This document shows, one piece after another, positions 16,901 to 24,700 of a stretch of DNA of 64,000 nucleotides (position 1 is its first letter; every line of letters begins with the position of its first letter). The translations under genes were made by a program, and so were the position numbers. The stretch lies in the NCBI RefSeq assembly GCF_036311905.1, contig NZ_JAZDCH010000009.1, positions 69,622 to 133,621 on the forward strand, read 5' to 3'. Source of the DNA: Brachybacterium sp036311905. GTDB lineage: Bacteria > Actinomycetota > Actinomycetes > Actinomycetales > Dermabacteraceae. Under the pieces are notes generated by a model. It was given only the letters and a program-made list of their open reading frames with translations, was not told where the DNA came from and searched no databases.

Positions 16901-17727
16901 TAGAGGTACATCGCGGCGGCGCTCGAGGAGGTCACCACGAGGTACTTCCCACGCAGGGCGAGGTCGGAGATCGTGTTGTTGGTGCCCGAGAGCGCGGTGG
17001 GGAGGGTGATTGCGCTGATCGCGCCGGTGGACCGATCCACGCGGGCGAGTTTGCCGGTGCCGAGCGAGCCGGCGTAGACGTAGCGGTCGTCCGCCGCGAG
17101 GGCGCGCACGTACGCCTCACCCGGGTTCGGGGTGCCGAGCGCCTTCACCGCACCGGTCCCGGCGTCGACGCTGAACACGCGCCCCGTCGGATACGTGCCG
17201 GCGAAAACCGTGCCATCCGGAGCCGTGGTCAGCGACCAGACGGAGTCGTCCCCGAAGGGCGTACCGAGATCTCGCACGGCCTTCTGCCCGGGAGCCCAGC
17301 TGTAGAGCCGCGCCGCGCCGTCGTTCACCGTGAACACCACGGTCCGGCCGCTGACCGTGAGGCCCCACGCGTCGATGCCGGCGGGGACCCGCTGCTCGAA
17401 GACCACGTCCCCGGAGAGGGTGTCGATCGCCTGGAACAGCGCCGGCAGCGCCTCGTTGCCGGAGGTGACGAAGTAGGTGAGGGAGCGTCCGTCGGTCCCC
17501 ACCCCGTGCGCCGCCTGCGGGCTCAGCACCTTGTCCTCGAAGGCGGAGCCGATCTCGGTCTCGGTCCCCGTCGCGATCGGCGCCGCGCTCGCCGGCGAGT
17601 CCGGCACGGTGACCTGCACGATGCCGACCGTGCCGATCAGCACGACGAGGGCCAGCAGCAGCCGCGGCAGAGCGGGCGCTCCCTGGGCGGGGCGACGTGC
17701 GGCGGAGGAGTACGGTGTGGTGGTCAT
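13978..17727 (-). CDS. Secreted beta-propeller protein with six Ig-like repeats
   Basis: A 1249-residue exported protein. Residues 1-47 form a Sec signal peptide: an Arg-containing n-region, the hydrophobic core LLLALVVLIGTVGIVQV and an SPASAAP cleavage region. Residues about 55-715 are blade-like repeats (GTDGRSLTYFV, APDGTVFAGTYPTGRVFSVD, GPDGKVYVGGFQ, SVDPSDGTLWGI) typical of YncE/PQQ-type propellers. Residues 722-1249 are six tandem repeats of exactly 88 residues, each with a YSSGMWFAP-like centre. No LPxTG motif or C-terminal membrane helix is present, so it is released or held non-covalently. The gene is divergent from a lipoprotein gene with 63 bp between starts. It may bind glycan or act as an adhesin; propeller ligand unknown. 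Confidence 0.85.
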   Translation of the reverse strand: MTTTPYSSAARRPAQGAPALPRLLLALVVLIGTVGIVQVTVPDSPASAAPIATGTETEIGSAFEDKVLSPQAAHGVGTDGRSLTYFVTSGNEALPALFQAIDTLSGDVVFEQRVPAGIDAWGLTVSGRTVVFTVNDGAARLYSWAPGQKAVRDLGTPFGDDSVWSLTTAPDGTVFAGTYPTGRVFSVDAGTGAVKALGTPNPGEAYVRALAADDRYVYAGSLGTGKLARVDRSTGAISAITLPTALSGTNNTISDLALRGKYLVVTSSSAAAMYLYDTTTGSFAKTVQVDGSGNALPASTTIAGVNSAVSPVHPTEDTVYFQKSSFGLAELDLTTLRYARTGYSTQASPRDMVWVDPKLSGWANPSLAVAGALGTQWLYDTSVLNLSSRPGRQKDTQPQVSGAPGEVRSLAAGPDGKVYVGGFQNPTGVRVYDPAKASFSELEGLPQVEGFGRAGSRLVMGGYPRAQLMTYDPAKPFEYTGATGVFTQNPSTHELKNSQERPFDFVDLGDGTVGVASVSVKSTVGGAFTVWTPNSATTRVYRNPIANQSVVALASANGTVVAGSSINGGTGYEATETKARLFTIDPSTGKVLSSLVPSNEGIVPWVNALSVDPSDGTLWGIAGRTLFHARVDASGRLSMIKQEMIFSNNPGFYGNDFSTFVRDGIVYATADGNLYAINPLTFEKTTLATGGITDMVVIGNRDLYYAKGSLDLFRYRLPVAAPVATPILGSHTTDGVYYPGATVFSGKGTPGSTVTVTVGGTSRTTTVRTDGTWTSPSMTIAAGTRTVSLVAELGGETSGTSTTTLQFSAPIVTPSITSHAVSGEYSAGQVSFSGTGTRGSTVRLTVAGTTVTAPVYSSGQWFAPAVNVPAGSQRVSLTASIPGYTSPTATGTYQFVNDVTPPELTSPGAGSTTSAGTVTLYGTADPHSQVTVTAGGRTVTVPTYSSGMWFAHGMEIPSGTQSISMTATLDGLSSPTVTTTRYFESPVENPALLSPAVGSTTASGMVSFYGTATRGSVVTLTVGGRTVTATTYSSGMWFAPPVQVGTGNQAIVMTASKDGITSASVREVRYFRSAFDPLTITSPAAGSTTASGMVSFYGTATRGAEVTLTFDGRSVTATTYSSGMWFAPPIAVSSGTKSITLTQTVGGQTSAPVTVERSFSSPVQTPTLASPAAGSTTPSGMVSFYGYSTPGATVTLTVGGRTVTAPTYSSGMWFAPPVYVGSGNQSIYLTATMDGETTPTVRTVRYFSA
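13981..15564 (-). repeat. Six tandem 264-bp (88-aa) Ig-like domain repeats
   Basis: Six in-frame units of exactly 264 bp fill the 3' end of the propeller gene: 15301-15564 (R1), 15037-15300, 14773-15036, 14509-14772, 14245-14508 and 13981-14244 (R6). Each encodes SPxxGSTT, an SFYGTAT-like strand, TVTxxTYSSGMWFAP and a final RYF-like strand. R4 to R6 are most alike; R1 and R2 have diverged (R1 has RTDGTWTSP at the centre). The units resemble bacterial Ig-like domains. Confidence 0.9.
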
Positions 17728-17790
17728 GAGGCCCCCGAGGGTGAGTGGTGGAGAGGCGCAGATGAATCAGGAACCGACTAGCGTGGACCC

Positions 17791-18423
17791 ATGAGAACTC
17801 GAGGCCTGATCGTCGTCGGAGCATGCATGGCCGTGCTCTTCACAGGATGTTCTGAGACTAGCCCACCCGAGGCCCCCACGGTGCAGTCCTCCGATGCGGG
17901 AGGGGAGGACTCGACCGCCCCCGCCGCAAGCGACGGCGGCGCGGGGGCGGGCCCCGATGCGACGGTCCCCGCCGAGGAGGCGAGCGGCAGCCCGGCTCCC
18001 ACCGTCGAGGCACAGGCTCCCGGCTCCGCGCTGGTCGTCACCGGGGTGGAGATCGCCCCGCCCGAGGGCTGGCAGGTCACCGGGGTCTCCGCCGACGACA
18101 CCTCCGAGGTGGTCAGCGCGACCTCCGAGGACGGACAGCTGCTGTCCGTGCGCTCGGTCCGCTCGGAGATTACCGCGGAGGAGCACCTCGCCGAGCTGCG
18201 CGCCGCGGACTCCGACCAGGCCGCCGACGCCCCGGAGCTCGTCGCCGACGGGGAGACCCTGCAGGGTGTCGAGACGCGGCTCGCCACGAGCGGCGGCGAG
18301 ATCGTCCAGCTCCAGTACGTCACCCGCCGGGGCGACTCGCTGATCACCATCGACCTGGTCACCACGGCCGAGGGCCGAGACGCCCTGCTCGACCAGGTCG
18401 CCTCGGGCACCACCTGGACCTGA
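17791..18423 (+). CDS. Lipoprotein of unknown function
   Basis: A 210-residue protein with a lipoprotein signal: MRTRGLIVVG start, hydrophobic core, lipobox LFTGC with Cys20 as the lipidated residue. A Ser/Pro/Ala/Glu-rich linker (about 21-75) leads to a 130-residue domain (SALVVTGVEIAPPEGWQVTGV to the end) that looks like a small mixed alpha/beta fold and ends in DLVTTAEGRDALLDQVASGTTW. The C-terminal part resembles actinobacterial lipoproteins of the LpqN/PsbP-like type in general layout, but the identity is not certain. It is anchored on the outer face of the membrane. The start is divergent from the secreted propeller gene, so both may be co-regulated. Confidence 0.8.
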   Translation: MRTRGLIVVGACMAVLFTGCSETSPPEAPTVQSSDAGGEDSTAPAASDGGAGAGPDATVPAEEASGSPAPTVEAQAPGSALVVTGVEIAPPEGWQVTGVSADDTSEVVSATSEDGQLLSVRSVRSEITAEEHLAELRAADSDQAADAPELVADGETLQGVETRLATSGGEIVQLQYVTRRGDSLITIDLVTTAEGRDALLDQVASGTTWT

Positions 18424-18447
18424 GCCGGGTCAGCTCGCTGCCGGCTC
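18422..18447. terminator. Short hairpin between convergent genes
   Basis: GAGCCGG (18422-18428) pairs with CCGGCTC (18441-18447) around a 12-nt loop. It overlaps the stop codons of both the lipoprotein gene and the convergent SGNH gene. There is no U-tract, so a bidirectional terminator role is only possible. Confidence 0.35.
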
Positions 18448-19304
18448 CCCCTCGGCGAGGGCCAGCAGCAGGTCCGGCAGGCGGTGACCTAGCTCCTCGG
18501 CGTACACCTGCTGCCCGCGCAGGTTCAGGTGCATCTGGTCGTAGAAGAGCGCCGGATCCTCCATGAACTCCTGGGAGTCGAGGAAGGGCACTGACTGCTC
18601 GGCGCAGACCTCTGCCGCCACTTCGCGCAGCAGCGCGAACCGCTGCAGGGCCCGCGCATAGCGCCCGCGCTCGCCCCGGTACAGGGCCTGTAGGGCGGCG
18701 TCGGTCGAGAAGTCGCCGCGACGGAATGGGGAGGCGACCACCGCGAGGTCCACGCCGAGGGCGCGCGCAGCGGAGACCAGGGCGCGCAGCAGCCCCGCGC
18801 TCGCCTCCCGCGAGGAGCGCTCCACGGAGGGCACCTCCGCGGCGGGGACGAAGGGGCTCACGTTCTTCGATGCCGACCAGTAGTGGCCCGCGGCGATCAA
18901 CGCGTTGCTGTCCGACATCGGCACGAAGTACACCAGGCGGTTCCGCCCGGACGCGAAGGGGACGATCTTCGCGGGCAGCTGCGTGAGGGCATGCAGCGTG
19001 GTCATCCCGCTGTACCCGCCGTTGAGCACCCGCCAGTCCGCGGGCAGCCCGCGCTCGATCCTCGACGGGAACCGCTCGGTCTCCGGCGCGAACATATCGA
19101 CTCGACGAACGAGCCGCCCAGCAGGACCAGCCGCCGCGTCGCCGCGGGGCGGTCGTTGCCGGTGGCGAGTAAGCCCTCCGCCGTGCCGCGGCGCCGGAAC
19201 GGGCCCTCCGGCAGGGTCTCGTCGGCGATCGACCGGTGGAAGTCCGTCGCGGCGACGGTGTCGTCCACCCCGGGGGCGATCTCCTTCAGTCGCAGGCTGC
19301 GCAT
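18430..19304 (-). pseudogene. SGNH hydrolase gene split by a frameshift near 19095
   Basis: Two overlapping frames together make one SGNH hydrolase. The 5' frame (start 19304) runs through RRLVLLGGSFVES, the block-I motif with the nucleophile Ser, then shifts. The 3' frame (open from 19095) continues with MFAPETERF and ends with the catalytic Asp-His block DQMHLNLRGQQVYAEELG. At the junction the minus strand reads GAGTCGATATGTTC. Removing one AT restores GAG TCG ATG TTC and a protein of about 290 residues. No slippery heptamer is present, so this is a recent mutation or a sequencing error rather than obvious programmed frameshifting. The 3' frame alone lacks the nucleophile. The gene lies directly downstream of an acyltransferase in the glycan locus; when intact it may be an esterase or acyltransferase on the polymer. 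Confidence 0.75.
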
Positions 19305-19314
19305 GCTCCCCTGC

Positions 19315-20112
19315 TCAATCCTGCGACGCGTGCCGGAAGTAGCCCTCGTAGCGCGCCATGTCGGTGCTGATGATCCGTGCCGGCACCCCGGCGACCACGC
19401 AGTTGTCGGGGATGTCCCGGGTGACCACGGCGTTCGCCCCCACGACCACGTTCGAGCCGATCGTCCCGCCCACGCAGCGTGCTCCGGCCGCGATGTGCAC
19501 CCGGTCGCCGATCACGGGGGCCTTTACGCGCACCCGCCCGCCGATGGTGACGTTCTGGCCGATCTTGACGTCCCGGCCGATCTTCGCGCGGGCGTGGATC
19601 ACGCAGCCCACCCCGCCGTAGGCGAAGGTCGTGCCCTCGCCGATCTCCGCCGTGGCGGGGAGATAGCAGTTGAAGCGCTCATGGATCCATGTGGTGAAGA
19701 AGTCGGCCATCTCCGTGTTACCGGCGAAGAGCTGCTGCCGGGCGAGGCGGTGGACGGTCATGATGTCCAGCTCGGAGAGCCGCTCGCGGATGCGCGCGTT
19801 CCCCCCGTCGGTGAGCACGTACGTCTCCACGGCGAGCCCGTCCGGGACGGCGTGGTCGCGGTGCGCGAGCCAGGTCAGCGCGTGCAGCTCCGGATCGGCG
19901 AGCGCCTGCTCGGCGCTCACCACCGGGGAGCGGAACAGCGTCTCGCCCACATGGGTCCCCGACATGTCGAGGATCGCCGCGGTCCGGTAGGTGCGCGAGA
20001 GCAGCCGGGCCAGCACCTCGGACCCGCTCCAGCAGCCCACGAGCCCGAGGGACAGCGGGGACTGACGGCGCGGCACCTCGGCGAAGGACTGCGGGGTCAC
20101 GGGATCAGGCAT
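19315..20112 (-). CDS. CysE-like left-handed beta-helix acetyltransferase
   Basis: A 265-residue protein. Residues about 1-145 are a mainly helical N-terminal domain with no recognised family. Residues about 150-245 contain hexapeptide repeats ending in the serine-acetyltransferase-like run IGSNVVVGANAVVTRDIPDNCVVAG and the GVGCVIHARAKIGRD segment, with His as candidate catalytic base. It is probably an acetyl-CoA-dependent acetyltransferase acting on a sugar or amino-sugar precursor rather than on serine, given the unusual N-terminal domain and the glycan context. Its start overlaps the end of the heparinase-like gene by 8 bp, so the two are co-transcribed. Confidence 0.82.
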   Translation of the reverse strand: MPDPVTPQSFAEVPRRQSPLSLGLVGCWSGSEVLARLLSRTYRTAAILDMSGTHVGETLFRSPVVSAEQALADPELHALTWLAHRDHAVPDGLAVETYVLTDGGNARIRERLSELDIMTVHRLARQQLFAGNTEMADFFTTWIHERFNCYLPATAEIGEGTTFAYGGVGCVIHARAKIGRDVKIGQNVTIGGRVRVKAPVIGDRVHIAAGARCVGGTIGSNVVVGANAVVTRDIPDNCVVAGVPARIISTDMARYEGYFRHASQD

Positions 20113-21790
20113 GGGTCCCCTCGGGGAGCGCGGTGAACAGGGGGATCGCGTGAGCGCCGAGGCACACCTCGTGTGGGGCGACCTCGACGGCGACCTCCGC
20201 GGTGGGAGAGATCAGGGTGAGATAGTCGCAGCGGCCGTCCTGCGGCGCCGAACGGCTGGTCAGGACGGCGCTCGGGACGGTGCGGCCGAGGCCCGCCCCG
20301 GCCCAGCCGGTGGTGGTGAGCCCGCGCTGGCCGCGCGAGACGTCGATGTTCCCCACGGGGAGCAGCTGGCGGATCTCGAGCTCGCCGCGGCCGTCGCGGA
20401 GGCGGATGCTCTCGTTGCCCGTCCGGTCCGCGACCTCGAGCGAGGGGCCCGCATGGAGGAGCTGGCGCACCACGGCACCCGCGGCACCGACGCGGATGGT
20501 GTCGTGGACGAGCACGCACTCGGGGTCGTGGAGGAAGGTCACGGTCCGCTCCCGCGCGACCCCGCGGTACGGGGCGTCGGCGAGCACGAACTGCTCCCAC
20601 TGCGGGGTCTCGATCCGGCGCACCATCCGGGTCTCGGTGAGCGGCCGGTACGGGCCGGCCCCGGCGACCAGGACCTGGCCGTGCCCGTACTCGCCCAGCT
20701 CGTACGCCCGCCGCTCGGGGTTCGCGTAGCCGGAGAAGCCGGCGTCGCCGATTACCTCGCGGCCCCCGGTGTAGTAGTGGAAGCTCGTGTGGTCGCTGTG
20801 CCCGTGCACGGCCCGGCCGGGACCGAAGCGGAGCGCGAGGACCGATTCCTCCGCGAACGGGCGCTCCGTGCCCCAGCCGCTGCGGGCGAACGCCCAGCCG
20901 CGGTCGAAGACCTGGATCCGCCGTGCGGGAGGCTCGCCCGTCGCGCCCCGGCTGGTCACGTACTCGAGCGGCGTGCCCGGGATCGGGGGGGTGCGGGTGT
21001 CCAGCGAGTCGCCGATCGCGAGGAGCATGCCGTCCGGCCGGCTCGCATGCACGAGGAAGTCCACGATCGCGCGGCGGCGGCGCAGCACCGGCGGATGCGG
21101 GATCCCGCAGCGGTCGAGCTCGTCCTCGAACTGCCCGAACTGCTTCCACACGTAGTAGTGGTATACGGAAGCCTGCTCGTTCGTCGCCCCCTGCAGGTCG
21201 CACATCGCGGTGATCGCCTCGGTGGCGCGCTGCACAGCGAGGTCGATCCAGGGCTGGTGGGAGACCGTCGCGCCGACGGCGAGCAGGGCGAGTGACTCAT
21301 CGAACCCGTGGTTCCAGGCTCCCGAGTAGTTCGCCGGGTCCGCGAGATACGCGCCGTGCTGGTGTAAGGCCGCCACGTAGGCCTCCGAGGCGGGGATGAT
21401 TCCCGCGGCGAAGGCGAGGGCCTGCGCGCGCATCGCCGTGGTGTGCCGCATCCAGGGCGGGGTGTCGTGGACGACCTCGGGGTGCGCCGCGATCCAGCTC
21501 TCGATGAGCCGCTGCGCGAGCTCGCGGTATCGCTCCTCCCCGGACTCGTCGAGCGAGCGGTAGATGCTGAACAGGTACTCCATGTTGTGGAGCCGGAACA
21601 ACCAGGAGCCGTCGTGGGCGTCAAGCGTCCAGTCCACGGGGTCGCCGACCACCGTGTCCGGGTAGCGGGAGGTGTGCATGACCCCGGCGGACCACTGATC
21701 TGCGATACGCCGATAGTTGCCGGGGATCTCCGTCCTCTCGCCGTGGCCGGTGGACAGGTCGTGGGGGAGCGCGGTGGGGAGGTCTGTCAC
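20105..21790 (-). CDS. Heparinase II/III-like protein (cytoplasmic)
   Basis: A 561-residue protein from a GTG that overlaps the upstream stop (GTGA, 21790-21787). Residues about 60-290 are the alpha/alpha-toroid with SGAWNHGFDES (Asn160-His161) and NEQASVYHYYVWKQF (Tyr210-His211). Residues about 295-555 are the beta-sandwich with GRAVHGHSDHTSFHYYTGG (His329, His331, His334). These match the residue types used by PL8/PL12/PL15/PL21 lyases, which beta-eliminate uronic-acid glycosidic bonds. No signal peptide is visible, which is unusual for a degradative lyase, so it may trim or release intracellular polymer or have a non-lytic role. The same architecture recurs in the first 560 residues of the protein at 30378-33245. 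Confidence 0.85.
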   Translation of the reverse strand: MTDLPTALPHDLSTGHGERTEIPGNYRRIADQWSAGVMHTSRYPDTVVGDPVDWTLDAHDGSWLFRLHNMEYLFSIYRSLDESGEERYRELAQRLIESWIAAHPEVVHDTPPWMRHTTAMRAQALAFAAGIIPASEAYVAALHQHGAYLADPANYSGAWNHGFDESLALLAVGATVSHQPWIDLAVQRATEAITAMCDLQGATNEQASVYHYYVWKQFGQFEDELDRCGIPHPPVLRRRRAIVDFLVHASRPDGMLLAIGDSLDTRTPPIPGTPLEYVTSRGATGEPPARRIQVFDRGWAFARSGWGTERPFAEESVLALRFGPGRAVHGHSDHTSFHYYTGGREVIGDAGFSGYANPERRAYELGEYGHGQVLVAGAGPYRPLTETRMVRRIETPQWEQFVLADAPYRGVARERTVTFLHDPECVLVHDTIRVGAAGAVVRQLLHAGPSLEVADRTGNESIRLRDGRGELEIRQLLPVGNIDVSRGQRGLTTTGWAGAGLGRTVPSAVLTSRSAPQDGRCDYLTLISPTAEVAVEVAPHEVCLGAHAIPLFTALPEGTHA

Positions 21791-24700
21791 GAGGCGGCCT
21801 TCGGCATCCTCCACGCGTAGGGACGGGTGCCGTCCCCGGGGCCGGCGAGATGACGGCGCCGGAGCGAGGTGTCGGGTGCGCCGAGACCGGGCGTGATCAT
21901 CGGGTCTCCTTCTGCGGTGTCCGTGCGGGCGCTCAGCACGTCGGCATCGACGAAGAGCGTCGCGAGCAGGAGGTCCTCGAAGTGGGTGGGAGGAACTGCT
22001 GATCGCGAGGTGGTCACCCACTCTAGTGCGTCCGCCGAGTCGGCGATCGCCAGACCGAGCTCCTCCGCCAGCCGGCGCAGCGCGGGATCCGCGGTCACGA
22101 CGACCGGCCGGAGCGACTGCCGGGCTGCCGCCTCGACCTGGGACGCCTCGTCCACGATCCAGCCGTAGGCGGGGAGGCCCCCCGGGTCGACGGCGAGCCC
22201 GGCGGTGCGGAGCATGAGCACGAGGGCCTGGTCCGCGCGGTGGGTGCGCAGGACCGTGCGCAGCTGGTCCCAGGCGGTGCGCAGCCGGGCGTCCTCGTCG
22301 GATAACCACAGCGCCAGGTGCTCGTCCCAGGCCTCCGCCGAGTCGAGCACCGGGAAGGCGGCGCCGAGCACCTCGCAGATCCCCCGCCCCGCGCCCGAGG
22401 CGACCACGGAGCCGCTCGCCGCGATCTCGACCACGCGGCGCGAGAACATCGACGGCGAGTCCGAGACGGAGTTCACGTTGAGATTCACGGGATGGGACTT
22501 GTAGACGTCCAGGACCTGGTCATAGGGCACCGAGCCGACGGAGAACTCCTGCAGCTCCTCGGGCAGGCGGTACGGCGAGTCCGGGCGGTCCCGCTGTCGG
22601 TCGTAGATCGTCAGCCCATGCCGCGCGGCGACCTCGAGGATGGAGCGCAGCTCCGCGGAGCGCTTTGGGTACCGGCTGCCGTAGTAGGTGCCGGCGAAGG
22701 CCGCGGTGCGGGTCCACGGCCGCGCGCTGGGCAGCGGGTTGTGCAGCTTCGGCTCGGCGTAGAAGGGCAGCGAGGAGGCGGAGAGGTTGCGATTTTCCTG
22801 GGCGAGATAGGCCGGGAGTCGGTCCGCGTCGGTGGTGAACACGTGATCCATCCGGCTCGCGGGGAGCGCGAAGGACCGGAAGTGGACCGGGTCCTCCTTG
22901 TTCCAGAAGAGGACCGGGATGCCGCGGTCCCTGGCGCCGTCGAGCAGCCGCCACAGATCGGCGGCCTCCTCCTCGCCGTGGTAGGCGATGCCGTGGAACC
23001 ACTCGTGGTCCGGCCCCTCCCACGCGGACTCGACGATCACCGCGTCCAGACCGTCGAGCTGGTCGGCGCCCGCGCGGCGGGCGAGGGCGACCGTGGGCAC
23101 CGTGGTGCTGATCGTCCGACGGGTGAACTCGTCGGCGATCAGACCGATCCGCAGGTCCTCGAGGTGGACGGGCGCGGCGTCGGCGTCGGATCCCGCCGGG
23201 CGGGCGGTGCCGTCGGTCGCGGCGCCGATCGGCTGCGCCTCCTCGACGAGCCGGTTGTGAATCTGCCCGAGGTACTGCCCGGTCTGTCCGGGGAGCTCGA
23301 GCCGCTCGATCTCCTCCGCGCACCAGGCGATGCCGAGGCGGCGCGCGGCGATCCGTGCCGCGAGCACGGTGCCGAGCGGGCCCCGGGCGATGATGACGGC
23401 GGCACGCTCGCGGATCGCAGCGCGCGTGAGGGCGTCGACCGCGAGCAGGACGTCCTGGTCGAGGGCGCCGACGGACTTCGGCGCCCCCACGGGGACGGTG
23501 CGGAGCCCTTCGATCGGCTCCTTCCGCTGCGTCCCGGTGACCACCGCGCACCCGGGCTCGGGGCGGTAGAGCGGGGCGAGGCCGACGGGAGCGACGAGGG
23601 AATCGTCGGCCCATCCGGCGAGGCGGCGCCAGCCCGCGACGCGCGCCTCCTCCTCCGTCAGCAGATCGTGGTGCTCGGCGAGGACGCCCTCGGCGGCCTC
23701 GGCGCCCTCCGCCTCGAAACGGCGGTCCAGGAGCGCGAGCGCCTCGGCGCGGTTCTGGGGCGCGGCGTCCTCCTCGAGCAGGCTGCGGCCGCGCAGCGGC
23801 GGCTCGGCACCCCGGGGAAGGCCCAGCAGCTCGGTCCAGTGCTCGCGGGCGATCATCAGGTCGTACTGCGCGGCGCGGTCCTTCGCGGTCGCGCCGAGCT
23901 CCGCCCAGCTGTCCGCATTGCGGTGGGCGAGGACGAGCTCCGCGAGCTCCTCCGTGCTGCCGCGCACGAACTCCCCGCCGAAGATCTCCTCGGCGCCGTC
24001 CCGGTCCCACACGAGCGCGGGCGCGCCGGAGGCCATCCCCTCGATCGGGGCGAGGTGGAAGGTCTCCCGAGAGCTGGGGCTGGTCATCCAGCCGATGCGG
24101 CGGAACCAGTTGCCCATGTCCGGGCTGAACGGCTCGAACACGACGTGCTCACGCAGCTGCGGATCGTCAGCGATCGAGCGGAAGAAGGCACGGTAGGCGT
24201 CCTGGCCGGCGGGCTTGCGCCACTCCCACGGGTACTGCCACGGCACGCGACCCCGGAGGTGCAGCTGGAATCGGTCGTCCTCCTGCAGCAGAAGGCGCAG
24301 CAGGTCGACGGCGCGGTCCGGGCGCTTGAGGAAGGGGACGTAGCCCGCGAGACCCAAGTGGAACTGGGCACCGGGCAGCTTCGGCCGGTCGAGATCCCCG
24401 AGGTCGATGGTGTTGGGGATGACCGTGGTGCGGTTCTCGGGCCAGCCGAGGGTGCGCAGAACGTGGCGGCGGTAGAAGTCCGAGACGAACACGAAGGCGT
24501 CGACGCGGCGCGGGTCGAGGTCCGTGATCCACTTCCCGCGCACCTCGAAGCCGTGGAAGCGCACCAGCAGGCGCGTGGCCGGCGGGAGGTGCTGCGCGTA
24601 GAACACGGCGTTCGGTCCGGACCACTCGCAGATCACCGTGTCCGCCCAGGCGGCGTGAGCGAGGCTCTCCTCCCGGTCGTGGGCGGCGAGGCGGTGCCAC

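Noticed and set aside
19080..19110. Programmed ribosomal frameshift in the SGNH gene
   Set aside because: No slippery heptamer or downstream pseudoknot is evident; a dinucleotide duplication or sequencing error explains it more simply.
21791..22309. Longer N-terminus for the heparinase-like protein
   Set aside because: It would lie inside the giant GT gene in another frame; the GTG at 21790 overlapping that gene's stop fits operon style.
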